From positions 75,123-139,122 of the forward strand of contig JAJPYN010000007.1 in assembly GCA_021204905.1 (NCBI GenBank): a stretch of 64,000 bases of DNA, read 5' to 3'. Both the position numbers and the translations under genes were made by a program. Source of the stretch: Prevotella sp. Its GTDB lineage: Bacteria; Bacteroidota; Bacteroidia; Bacteroidales; Bacteroidaceae. Positions 55,705 to 64,000 of the stretch are shown piece by piece. How positions within the stretch are numbered: position 1 is the first letter of the stretch; each line of letters begins with the position of its first letter. The notes beneath the pieces were generated by a model. It did not search any database. It was not told the DNA's origin and was given only the letters and a program-made list of their open reading frames with translations.

Positions 55705-57939
55705 ATGAAACATTTCTTTATACTCGTCCTCCTCACGCTGGGGACAACTTATGCCGAAGCGGAAAACGTCAGCATCTCCACTCCCGGCAATACACTCGTG
55801 CTGAACATCACTAAGGGCGAGGAGCCGACGTTCGTCTACTACGGCGCACGTCTCTCCACCGACGAGCTTGCCGCGCTGCCCTCTCCGACCAATGCCAATT
55901 GGAGCCATTTGGAGATTTATCCCGCCTACGGCGCCACACACACGATGAGCGAAGTAGCCTTTGCCATGCGCCATGCCGACGGGAACCTCTCCACACAGCT
56001 CCTGTGCGAGGACTACGGCATAACGACAGTATCGGACAAAGCGCCGAACGGCAAAGCCCGCAGCGGCAAACTGCTCACCATCACACTGCGCGATGAGCTC
56101 TATCCCAATACGATGCATCTCTACTATCTCGCTTACGACGATGTAGACATGATAGAGTGCTGGACGGACATAACAAACAACGAGCGGAAGAGGGTTACTC
56201 TCACGCAGTTCTATTCCTCTTGTATGCCCGTCCGCCGCGGCAATGTGTGGCTCTCACATCTGCACGGCTCTTGGGCAAGCGAAGCACAGCTCATAGAGGA
56301 GCCGCTCACGTCAGGACTGCTCACGATAAAGAACAAGGACGGACTGCGCAACGCCACCACCGACCGCAACGAAGTGATGTTCTCCCTCGACGGCAAGGCA
56401 CAGGAGAATACGGGCGACATCATCGGCGCGGCGCTCCTCTATTCGGGCAATTACAGCGTGAAGATTGACACCGACGATACGGAGTTCCACTACTATTTCG
56501 CCGGTATCAACCCCGACAACTCCGAATATCATCTCTCTCCGGGCGAGACCTTTGCCACCCCGCACGTGGCATACACATTCTCCAATGCCGGGCTCTCCGG
56601 CGCATCACGCAATTTCCACGACTGGGCACGAGGCTACCAGCTCCGCCATGCCGACCAAGAGCGGATGATACTGCTCAACTCGTGGGAGGGCGTCTATTTC
56701 GACATCAACCAAGAGGGGATGGACAGAATGATGGCGGACATAGCATCGATGGGCGGCGAACTGTTCGTGATGGACGATGGCTGGTTCGGCGATAAATATC
56801 AGCGCAACACCGACAACTCCTCGCTCGGCGACTGGGTAGTCGATACCCGCAAACTGCCTGACGGCATAGAGGGACTGTTGCGCGTCGCACGAAAGAACGG
56901 TGTGAAATTCGGTATCTGGATAGAGCCGGAGATGACCAACACCACGGCGGAGCTATACGAGCAACACCCCGACTGGGTGCTCAAAGCGCCGGGACGAGAG
57001 CCGGTAACGGGCAGAGGAGGGACGCAGCTCGTCCTCGACCTCGCCAACCCGAAAGTGCAGGACTTCGTCTTCTCCGTCGTTGACAACCTCTTGACGAAAT
57101 ATCCTGACATAGCCTACATCAAATGGGATGCCAACGCGCCCGTGATGAACCACGGCAGTCAGTATCTCCCCGCCGACGACCAAAGTCATCTTTATATCGC
57201 ATATCATGAGGGACTGATTAATGTATGTAAACGAATAAGAGATAAATACCCCGACATCATCATACAGGACTGCGCGTCGGGCGGCGGACGGGCAAACTAC
57301 GGACTGTTGCCTTACTTCGACGAGTTCTGGGTGTCTGACAATACCGACGCCCTCCAACGTATCTACATGCAGTGGGGCACGTCGTATTTCTTCCCTGCAA
57401 TAGCTATGGCGCAGCACATCTCAGCCGTGCCCAACCATGCCGTGTTCCGCACCACATCGATGAAGTTCCGCTGCGACGTGGCAATGTCCGGCAGACTCGG
57501 GATGGAAATCCAGCCAGCGAATATGTCCGACGAGGAGAAAGATTTCTGTCGAGGCGTGATAAGCGGATACAAAGAGGTGCGTAAAGTCATACAGTTCGGC
57601 GACCTCTACCGGCTCCACTCGCCTTACGACGGAGACAACCTCGCGTCGCTCATGTACGTCAGCAAGGACAAGAGCGAGGCGGTATTCTTCTGGTATAAAC
57701 TCGAAACGATGAAAGACGAACACTTCCCGAGAGTGAAGATGGCAGGGCTCGACCCCGACAAGAAATACACCGTCAGCGAGATGAACCGCATAGACAACAA
57801 CTCTCTCGAATGTGAGGGGCACACCTACACCGGCGCATATCTCATGGCAAACGGACTGGAAATGCCGTACAGCCACGACGTAGACTACGCCAAGCTCAAC
57901 GACTGGTCCAGCCGCGTCATTCATCTCACTGCGGAATAA
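55705..57939 (+). CDS. GH36 alpha-galactosidase
   Basis: A 744-residue alpha-galactosidase with a signal peptide (FFILVLLTLGTTYAEA), so probably periplasmic. It removes alpha-1,6-galactose side groups from galactomannan oligosaccharides. The N-terminal beta-sandwich is followed by the barrel with ELFVMDDGWFGDKYQRN, KFGIWIEPEMTN, the nucleophile Asp475 in IAYIKWDANAPVMNH, IIQDCASGGGRAN and the acid/base Asp545 in FWVSDNTDALQR. It is the last gene of the mannan locus, 37 bases after the epimerase, and converges on the addB-like gene. Confidence 0.94.
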   Translation: MKHFFILVLLTLGTTYAEAENVSISTPGNTLVLNITKGEEPTFVYYGARLSTDELAALPSPTNANWSHLEIYPAYGATHTMSEVAFAMRHADGNLSTQLLCEDYGITTVSDKAPNGKARSGKLLTITLRDELYPNTMHLYYLAYDDVDMIECWTDITNNERKRVTLTQFYSSCMPVRRGNVWLSHLHGSWASEAQLIEEPLTSGLLTIKNKDGLRNATTDRNEVMFSLDGKAQENTGDIIGAALLYSGNYSVKIDTDDTEFHYYFAGINPDNSEYHLSPGETFATPHVAYTFSNAGLSGASRNFHDWARGYQLRHADQERMILLNSWEGVYFDINQEGMDRMMADIASMGGELFVMDDGWFGDKYQRNTDNSSLGDWVVDTRKLPDGIEGLLRVARKNGVKFGIWIEPEMTNTTAELYEQHPDWVLKAPGREPVTGRGGTQLVLDLANPKVQDFVFSVVDNLLTKYPDIAYIKWDANAPVMNHGSQYLPADDQSHLYIAYHEGLINVCKRIRDKYPDIIIQDCASGGGRANYGLLPYFDEFWVSDNTDALQRIYMQWGTSYFFPAIAMAQHISAVPNHAVFRTTSMKFRCDVAMSGRLGMEIQPANMSDEEKDFCRGVISGYKEVRKVIQFGDLYRLHSPYDGDNLASLMYVSKDKSEAVFFWYKLETMKDEHFPRVKMAGLDPDKKYTVSEMNRIDNNSLECEGHTYTGAYLMANGLEMPYSHDVDYAKLNDWSSRVIHLTAE

Positions 57940-58000
57940 AAATTATTTTAAATCAAAGCCGGCATCAGCTTTAATTAAACCACCTTACTTCGCACTACTT

Positions 58001-60940
58001 TCAACTGTACCCTTTGCAAAGGGCGCGGAAGGGGCAGTTGTTGCAGAATTTGTCGATGGAGGTGGGGGCGAAGGGCGCGGAAGGGTCGAAAATTTCGGCG
58101 ACGACCTGCTCGAGCTGTTGGCTGAACGCGGGTTCGCAGTCGGCGATGTCGTCGATTGGCTGCGCGTCGTTTTTGCCGCCGAATTTCAGGACAGGGTCGT
58201 CGACGCTCGCCTTTTTCTGAATGAAAAGCAGGGCGGGGCGGACGGGCAGCGCGCGCGGGTTGAGCGGTTCGTAGCTGATGCTGCGGTGCTCAAACGGCTT
58301 GTCGGAGCGGCGCACGAGCGTGGCGTAGAGCATGGCTTGGAGATAATAATCGGAATGCTTTTTCTCGATGTTCGCGCTGTTGAAAACCTCGTCGACGCTG
58401 CCGAGCGTTTCCTGCATCCCGCCGCCTGTTTTATAGTCGACCACGCGGAGCACCTCGCCGCCGCCGATGTCGATTCTGTCGAGCCTGTCGATGATGCCGC
58501 CAATCTCAATTTGCCTGCGCTTGCCGTTCACGATGATGTCGAACGTGCCGTAAACAGGGCGCTCGAGACCCTCGATATGCAGCGGCGCAAGGTCGCGGTC
58601 GGCGCGCAGGACGGTCGTGATGTAATGGGCGATCACCTCGCGGTTGATGAGCTGCAAACCGTCGTAACGCGCGCTGCGGCCGTTGAACAGCTCGCGGGCG
58701 ATGACGTTGTCGATGGCGCGGCGGATTCTCGCGTGCCCTTTCTCGTCGAGCACGGCATCGATGGCTTCCGGCGCGAGCAGTCTGTTGCTGTCGATGATGC
58801 TGCCGTAAAGGTCTTCGGCCACGGCGTGAAGAATGGTGCCGAACATGCGGTTGTCGGCGATATCTTCGCTATCGGGCTCGCGGATGCCGGCGATTTTTTC
58901 GAAGTAAAACCTCATCGGGCAGCGCATGTACGTGTTGATTGCCGATGGCGACAGCGACGTGATTTTATTAAGCCCGGCAAGCACCGCACCGCTTTTTTCG
59001 ATGCCCGATTTGCGGCCGCGCACAGGCGATTGCTCGGCGCGTAAAGCGAGGTGGGTTAAGTGAAAAACCTTCGGGTCGGTTTCGGCGGTGAGCTGCAACA
59101 TAAACCGGCTCATCTGCCCCGTTTTGCCTTCGTCGGTGGCGCTGTTGTAGGCGATGGTGATGTCGCCGCAGCGTTGCAGCAGACGGTAGAAATAAAAGGC
59201 TTGCACGGCGGTTTTCACCTCGGGCGTGGTCAGGCCGTGCGCGTGGCGGACGACGTAGGGCAGCATCGTCGTACTGTTGACGCCTTTCGGGATGTTGCCT
59301 TCGTTGCACGACAGGATGAGCAGGTGGTCGAAATCGAGGTTGCGCGTCTCGAGCACACCCGTGATTTGCAGTGGCGAGACGGGTTCGCCGCGCAGGGGCA
59401 TGGTCGCGCTCCCGGCAATCTGCTCGATGAGGCGCAGCAGCGTTACCGGCGACAAAGGCATCTCGCTGCAAACATCGGCCATGCGCGCGACGATGCCGTG
59501 CATGCGGAAGATCGACTCTTGCGTGAGTTGCTCGTCGTAAGAAATATCATTCGCCGCACTTTCAGCTTCGTCCTCGAGCCTGTTTTTCTCCGTGGCGATG
59601 CCTGTCCGCCGCAGTATTTCGAGCAAGCGCGAAAGGAGGTCCGCACCGGCATTATCTTCGTCGACAGGCTTGAAAATCAGCGTCAGAATTTCGTCAACGC
59701 AAAGGTCGTCAGCGGCGAAGGTGAACGAATGGCAATCGAGCAAATCCTTAATTATATCCGGCAGTTCGGGGATGAGCAGCGCGAGCAAAGGGTGGGTGAG
59801 CAGCGCGCGGACGTTCGAGGCGAGGAACGACCGTTCGGCGGCGTTGTAACCGAAGGCGTGCAGGCGCAGGAAATTCGCGGCGAGCGACCGTGCCGGCGTC
59901 TCCGAGAGCGGCAGACCGATGGTGATGTTCGTTTTGCCGGAGACCCCTTGCGGCAGGTAGCGCGCCACGCTGCCGAGCAACCGTTCGTCGGCGAGCACAA
60001 TGGCGGTGTTGCCGTCGCCGCGCCCGTTTTCGCCGAGCCATCTCGCGGCATAACGCGCCTGAACATCCTCCGTTGCGGCGGAGACGAAACAGACATTTTT
60101 CGCCTTCGAGAAATTATCGTAAACCCCACTGTCAATTGGCAGTTCGTTAGGATATTTCTTAAGCCAAAGCCGAACGAAGCGCCCGGCCTCCTGCGTGCTC
60201 GCGGCGGTGTAATAGCTGTCGAAATCCCAATAAAAGCGCGCGCGACCCTTCTTTTGCAACGTATCAAACAGTTGTTGCTCGGCCTCCCACAGCATGTTGA
60301 ACCCGACGAAAACATAGTTGTCGCTACTCCAATCGATGGCCTCTGCGCGGGCCGCCACGTCGCGGAATATTGCGCCTTCGTAAGCGAGGTTTTTCGCGCG
60401 CAGCTCGTCGTTGAACGCCGCGTAGATGTCGTAAAGCCTGTTCCACATCTGCGCGAACCGCCGTTTCAACCGCGTGTTATGCTCGTCGGAAAATTCGGCG
60501 AAGAACCTTTTTAACAGTTCGCGCCGCTCGCCGTCGATGTAGTCGATATTGTCGTAAGCGTGGAGGTCGCCCGCGTTGCCGAGCACGAGCCGCGCGTTGG
60601 CTAAATGCTTGTCGATGTCGTCGAAATCGGCCAGCAGAATCTCGCCCCAACCCCAGAAGCGGTCGATGGTCTCGGGCGAGGGGATGAAGCGCTGGTAAAC
60701 GTTGTAAAGGGTGCTCACGGCCTCGATCTTGCCGGCTAACGAGAAGCGGCTCTTGCTGCTGAAAAGTTCCTCGATGGTCAGGTAGCGCGGGCTGAACAGC
60801 GGTTTGCCGGCGATGTCGAGTAGGTATTCGTCGAAATAAAGGCTCGCGCGCTTGTTGGCGAAGACGACGGTGGTGGCGCTCAGGTCGCCGCCGAGCTTGC
60901 GATAGAGGTCGTCCGCCACGTGGTGAAGGAAGGTTTTCAT
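58001..60940 (-). CDS. AddB-like PD-(D/E)XK nuclease
   Basis: The 979-residue product resembles AddB, the partner of AddA in the repair of double-strand breaks. It has a degenerate helicase-like N-terminal part (TTVVFANKRASLYFDEYLLD) and middle, and a C-terminal RecB-type nuclease: FGTILHAVAEDLYGS and, as catalytic core, RVVDYKTGGGMQE. A [4Fe-4S] staple is likely from the Cys in YMRCPMRFYFEKIAG and the cluster CNNCPFRALCKGYS at the end. It overlaps the upstream addA-like gene by four bases (ATGA). Confidence 0.85.
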   Translation of the reverse strand: MKTFLHHVADDLYRKLGGDLSATTVVFANKRASLYFDEYLLDIAGKPLFSPRYLTIEELFSSKSRFSLAGKIEAVSTLYNVYQRFIPSPETIDRFWGWGEILLADFDDIDKHLANARLVLGNAGDLHAYDNIDYIDGERRELLKRFFAEFSDEHNTRLKRRFAQMWNRLYDIYAAFNDELRAKNLAYEGAIFRDVAARAEAIDWSSDNYVFVGFNMLWEAEQQLFDTLQKKGRARFYWDFDSYYTAASTQEAGRFVRLWLKKYPNELPIDSGVYDNFSKAKNVCFVSAATEDVQARYAARWLGENGRGDGNTAIVLADERLLGSVARYLPQGVSGKTNITIGLPLSETPARSLAANFLRLHAFGYNAAERSFLASNVRALLTHPLLALLIPELPDIIKDLLDCHSFTFAADDLCVDEILTLIFKPVDEDNAGADLLSRLLEILRRTGIATEKNRLEDEAESAANDISYDEQLTQESIFRMHGIVARMADVCSEMPLSPVTLLRLIEQIAGSATMPLRGEPVSPLQITGVLETRNLDFDHLLILSCNEGNIPKGVNSTTMLPYVVRHAHGLTTPEVKTAVQAFYFYRLLQRCGDITIAYNSATDEGKTGQMSRFMLQLTAETDPKVFHLTHLALRAEQSPVRGRKSGIEKSGAVLAGLNKITSLSPSAINTYMRCPMRFYFEKIAGIREPDSEDIADNRMFGTILHAVAEDLYGSIIDSNRLLAPEAIDAVLDEKGHARIRRAIDNVIARELFNGRSARYDGLQLINREVIAHYITTVLRADRDLAPLHIEGLERPVYGTFDIIVNGKRRQIEIGGIIDRLDRIDIGGGEVLRVVDYKTGGGMQETLGSVDEVFNSANIEKKHSDYYLQAMLYATLVRRSDKPFEHRSISYEPLNPRALPVRPALLFIQKKASVDDPVLKFGGKNDAQPIDDIADCEPAFSQQLEQVVAEIFDPSAPFAPTSIDKFCNNCPFRALCKGYS

Positions 60941-63900
60941 ATTGTCGAAGTTGGCGTAACTTGCGTTATTTTATTGTCGTAAACATACCAAAGGAAGCCC
61001 TCGACGGCGCGGCCCATGTCGCTCAGGAGGCTCATGTAGCGGCGCACCTGCGCGTGATGCTCGGCCTTCGGTGCGGCGAACTTGAAATCGATGACTACGG
61101 TTCGTGCGCCAAGCTGCACCACGCGGTCGGGTCTCAACCTTTGCGCGAGGCCTGTCTGCGCGTCGGGCGAGAGGATGGTGCATTCGTTGAGGGTCGTGAT
61201 GCCCGGGGCGAACCACTCGTTGACGCGCGCGTCGCTGTTGTGTTCGAGGCGGTTGCGGATGAGCTTCGCGAGGCTTGCGCGGTTCTCTTTTTCCAAAACA
61301 CCCTCGGCGATGAACGCATCCAGCACGCGACCGGCATCGTTGCGGTCGGCAATCTGCGAGAGGAGGTTGTGGAGCAGCGTGCCTTGCCGGATGTACTGCT
61401 GCCGTTCGCTGTCGTCCTCTTCGCCGCAGACAAATGCGCGGCTGCGGTTGCTTTGTCGGAAGGCTATCTGCGTGGCGGGTGCTGCGAGCGGCACGGTCAG
61501 CTTCGCCTTCGAGGGAGTGAAAATATTTTCCGAGTGAGTAGTAGTTGCTACTATCGTCCCTACTTCGCCGAACTCGAAGAACACGTCGTTGTCAGTGTCG
61601 CGTACGTTGCAACGCGCCGGACTTAATTCCGTTTCGATGTCGCGGATGACGCTTTCCACTAATCCCGACCTTCGCGCGAAGCTTATGCTGCCTTTGCTTA
61701 TGCTTCTTTTTCCAATGACAAACAGGTCGCGCCGAGCCCTTGTGAACGCCACGTAGAGCAGGTTGAGGTTGTCCACGGCGTTGTTCAGTTTTTCTTCGAA
61801 ATAATCGTTTTGGTACACCGTTTCGCGCAGCTTGCTCGATTTCACCGGCACGACGGGCATCTCGCAGTAAGGCTCCTCGCTGCTTTTGCACCATAGCGTG
61901 GTGTCGAGCTCGAGCTTCCAGTCGCAATAGGGCACGATGACGTGCGCGAATTCGAGGCCTTTGCTTTTGTGGATGGTCATCATGCGCACGCCGGGTACGT
62001 CGCCGCCCTTCACCGTTTTTGCGCCGAGCGTCTTGTCCCAAAAATCGGAGAACGCGGCGGCGTCGGGCAGGTTGGTGCGCACGAACGCGGCGAGGCTGTC
62101 GAAGAACATGTTCACGTAGGCCGCTTCGCCTTGCAGCCGCTCGATGGAGAACATTGCCGAAATCGCCGCAGCCATAGCTGTTAAAGGCATTTTCGACAAT
62201 TTTTCTTTCTCTTTGACGAACGTTTCGGGCAGCAATTCAGCTATGCTTTCTTTGTCGCGGAAAACGATGCCGGCGGGGTCGAGATTGCGGATGTAAACGC
62301 TGTAATCCCACGCCAGCGCCGCACTGTAAAACGCCGGTTGGATGCCCGCCGCGACGCGCATGGCGTTGACGATGATGTTCAGCGCGACGGAGCTGCTCAG
62401 CTTGAACGCCTCGTCCGAAACGAACCGGCAGTGGGGCAGCAGCCGCTCGATGTCCGCACCGACGGCCTCGATGTCTTTGTTCCTTCGCGCGATGATGGCG
62501 ATGTCCTCTTCTTTCACGCCGGCGGCAAGCAGTTCGCTGATGTGCTCGGCAATCATTTCGACGCAGCGCGAAGATTTATCGTCCTTGTCGAGAAGCGCCA
62601 CTTTTACGCGCCCGCCATTACCGCTCGAGGCGCATTGTTGCTGCGTCTCGCCGTCGGAATAGATGCTGCCGATGAGCTCCGCGCCGGGCACGCCCTCGGC
62701 CTCCAACCGCGCTTGCTCCTGACGTGCGGCGAGGCGGAAAAAGGCGTTGTTGAAAGCGATGATGCCGGGTTCGGAACGATAATTTGTTAACAAGGTTTCA
62801 ATTTGTAAGTCCTTGTCTTTCAGTGAGTTATCTTCGGCGATATTATTCAAAATGCGCCAATCGGAATTGCGCCAGCGGTAGATGCTTTGCTTCACGTCGC
62901 CCACGATGAGGTTTTGCGAACAGTCGCGCGCGAGGCATTCGAGCAGCAGTTTTTTGAAGTTCTCCCACTGCACGACGCTCGTGTCTTGCATCTCGTCGAT
63001 CATGATGTGGGTGATGCGCGCGCCGGTCTTCTCGTAAACAAAGGGTGCGTCGCTGCCCTCCATGAGCTGTTTGAGCAGCATCTGCGTGTCGGAAAGCATG
63101 AGGCTGTTCGTCTCTTTATTTACCTCCTCGACGCCCTGTTCGATCTTCCTGAGCAGCCTTACTTCGTTCAAATTCGCGAGTACCGCGCAGGCTGACAGAT
63201 AGCTCACGGCAGCCTTTTGCCGCTGCTCTTCCGCGTGCGCAATTAAAGGCACAAGCTGCTCTTCGGCAAAGGTTAAAATCGCGCCGTACTGGTCGTCTTT
63301 CCTCAGCCACGCCTTAGCATCCTGCGCCGCCTTTGCCGCCGTGTCGTTAAATGTCTTGCTGTCGGGCCATACGCCGTCGCGCAGCTTCGCGAAATACGCC
63401 GCCGGCCCCCTCTGACCGTTTTTGAAATCGTTTATCGAATAGCCGTGCGAGGCAATCAACTCGAAAAAACCGTTGCCAATGGCCGCCATCTCGCTCATCG
63501 CCGTGTCCATATCGCTGCGCAACCTGTTGCGGAACGCGGCGAAGAAACCCTCTTTGTTTATTGCCTCATCGATGGCCTTCGCGTTCTCGCGGTAGTCGTC
63601 GGTGAAGATTGTTTTGCCGAACTTGCGGATGGCGTCGAGCACGTTCCATTTCTTGTCGTCGAGGATGTTCTGGCGAATGTAATCCATAATCCACGCGAGC
63701 TCCTTGTCGTTCGGACGGAGGTTGGTCAGCAGGCGGTCGACGGCGAGCTGCTCCACCTCGTCCTGCCCGAGCTCCACGCGCATGTTGCAGTTCAGCTCGA
63801 GCTCCCGCGCAATGCCGCGCAGCACACGCTGGAAGAACGAGTCGATGGTCTCGACGTTGAAATTGCCGTAATCGTGGAGGATGAGCGCGAGGGCGCGGCG

Positions 63901-64000
63901 TGCTTGTTCGCGGACGAAAGGCTCGCCGAAGCCGTAGACACTGGTGATCTCGCGAAGGTAGACATCGCTGTCGCGGAGGCCGGCGGCGAGGCCGTAGAGC
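60937..64000 (-). CDS. AddA-like helicase-nuclease (5' part cut by window edge)
   Basis: A UvrD/RecB-type helicase with a C-terminal nuclease. About 1,020 residues are visible; the frame stays open to the end of the window, so the N-terminus with Walker A is missing. Helicase motifs seen: the Ic-like NVETIDSFFQRVLRG (near 63850), Walker B HIMIDEMQDTSVVQW, LIVGDVKQSIYRWRNSDW, LLTNYRSEPGIIAFNN, MMTIHKSKGLEFAHVIVPY and LYVAFTRARRDLFV. The nuclease part shows QGTLLHNLLSQIA and VVIDFKFAAPKAE. With the downstream AddB-like gene it forms a break-processing complex of AddAB type. Confidence 0.9.
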   Translation of the reverse strand, partial: LYGLAAGLRDSDVYLREITSVYGFGEPFVREQARRALALILHDYGNFNVETIDSFFQRVLRGIARELELNCNMRVELGQDEVEQLAVDRLLTNLRPNDKELAWIMDYIRQNILDDKKWNVLDAIRKFGKTIFTDDYRENAKAIDEAINKEGFFAAFRNRLRSDMDTAMSEMAAIGNGFFELIASHGYSINDFKNGQRGPAAYFAKLRDGVWPDSKTFNDTAAKAAQDAKAWLRKDDQYGAILTFAEEQLVPLIAHAEEQRQKAAVSYLSACAVLANLNEVRLLRKIEQGVEEVNKETNSLMLSDTQMLLKQLMEGSDAPFVYEKTGARITHIMIDEMQDTSVVQWENFKKLLLECLARDCSQNLIVGDVKQSIYRWRNSDWRILNNIAEDNSLKDKDLQIETLLTNYRSEPGIIAFNNAFFRLAARQEQARLEAEGVPGAELIGSIYSDGETQQQCASSGNGGRVKVALLDKDDKSSRCVEMIAEHISELLAAGVKEEDIAIIARRNKDIEAVGADIERLLPHCRFVSDEAFKLSSSVALNIIVNAMRVAAGIQPAFYSAALAWDYSVYIRNLDPAGIVFRDKESIAELLPETFVKEKEKLSKMPLTAMAAAISAMFSIERLQGEAAYVNMFFDSLAAFVRTNLPDAAAFSDFWDKTLGAKTVKGGDVPGVRMMTIHKSKGLEFAHVIVPYCDWKLELDTTLWCKSSEEPYCEMPVVPVKSSKLRETVYQNDYFEEKLNNAVDNLNLLYVAFTRARRDLFVIGKRSISKGSISFARRSGLVESVIRDIETELSPARCNVRDTDNDVFFEFGEVGTIVATTTHSENIFTPSKAKLTVPLAAPATQIAFRQSNRSRAFVCGEEDDSERQQYIRQGTLLHNLLSQIADRNDAGRVLDAFIAEGVLEKENRASLAKLIRNRLEHNSDARVNEWFAPGITTLNECTILSPDAQTGLAQRLRPDRVVQLGARTVVIDFKFAAPKAEHHAQVRRYMSLLSDMGRAVEGFLWYVYDNKITQVTPTSTI

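Noticed and set aside
57940..58000. Terminator between GH36 and the addB-like gene
   Set aside because: Only a five-base AAAGC/GCTTT stem without a T-run is visible; too weak to call.
61520..61560. Fourth copy of the TCTTAGTYGCTACTA motif in the addA-like gene
   Set aside because: GTAGTAGTTGCTACTA matches only part of the core and lies in conserved coding sequence, so I mention it but do not list it as a repeat.

Overview
The window is chromosomal DNA from a Bacteroidota bacterium, most likely a gut-type member of the order Bacteroidales. The evidence is a SusC/SusD pair inside a polysaccharide utilization locus (PUL), Bacteroidetes-type YidC, DPP5-like S9 peptidase, DUF3822 next to rsmD, lipoproteins whose cysteine is followed by acidic residues, and repeated TAnnTTTG promoter -7 elements with few classical Shine-Dalgarno sites. 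Coding density is high. I saw no IS element, prophage or CRISPR array. The genus cannot be fixed from this sequence alone.

Layout. 1-5.9 kb: yidC, a DPP5-like peptidase and an MFS transporter, all rightward. 5.9-9.4 kb (leftward): a GH95 fucosidase, a PIN toxin with a small antitoxin, and tRNA-Pro(GGG); the gap between GH95 and PIN holds two tandem copies of a ~65-70 bp repeat. 9.5-12.9 kb: a divergent pair, a PAS-LuxR regulator and a TonB-type outer membrane receptor, both broken by a frameshift. The receptor is broken exactly at a third copy of the same repeat. 12.9-29.2 kb: a YidE/AspT-type transporter, a SagB-like nitroreductase, an rsmG-MBL-ruvC-ABC(ModF-like) cluster, glgB coupled to a 14-repeat MORN protein, a second nitroreductase, dnaG, rsmD-DUF3822 and a RecD-like helicase. 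29.2-33.4 kb: PBP4 (dacB), LicD and a barrel-only outer membrane protein. 33.5-37.1 kb: etfB-etfA-acyl-CoA dehydrogenase, whose EtfB carries the motif of electron-bifurcating Etfs. 37.3-57.9 kb: a large PUL for beta-mannan/galactoglucomannan. 58.0-64.0 kb (leftward): an AddB-like nuclease and an AddA-like helicase-nuclease cut by the window edge.

The PUL is the biological centre of the window. An AraC regulator is transcribed away from an acetylesterase, a GH94 cellobiose phosphorylase, SusC, SusD, a TIG-domain surface glycan-binding lipoprotein, a BACON-GH5 lipoprotein, a GH26 mannanase, a GH130 mannosylglucose phosphorylase, a GPH sugar transporter, a cellobiose 2-epimerase and a GH36 alpha-galactosidase. 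The inferred route is surface cleavage by GH5, import by SusCD, trimming in the periplasm (deacetylation, degalactosylation, GH26), uptake of disaccharides by the GPH carrier, epimerisation of mannobiose to mannosyl-glucose, and phosphorolysis by GH130 (and of cellobiose by GH94). A strong intrinsic terminator after GH5 divides the locus into a surface half and an intracellular/periplasmic half.
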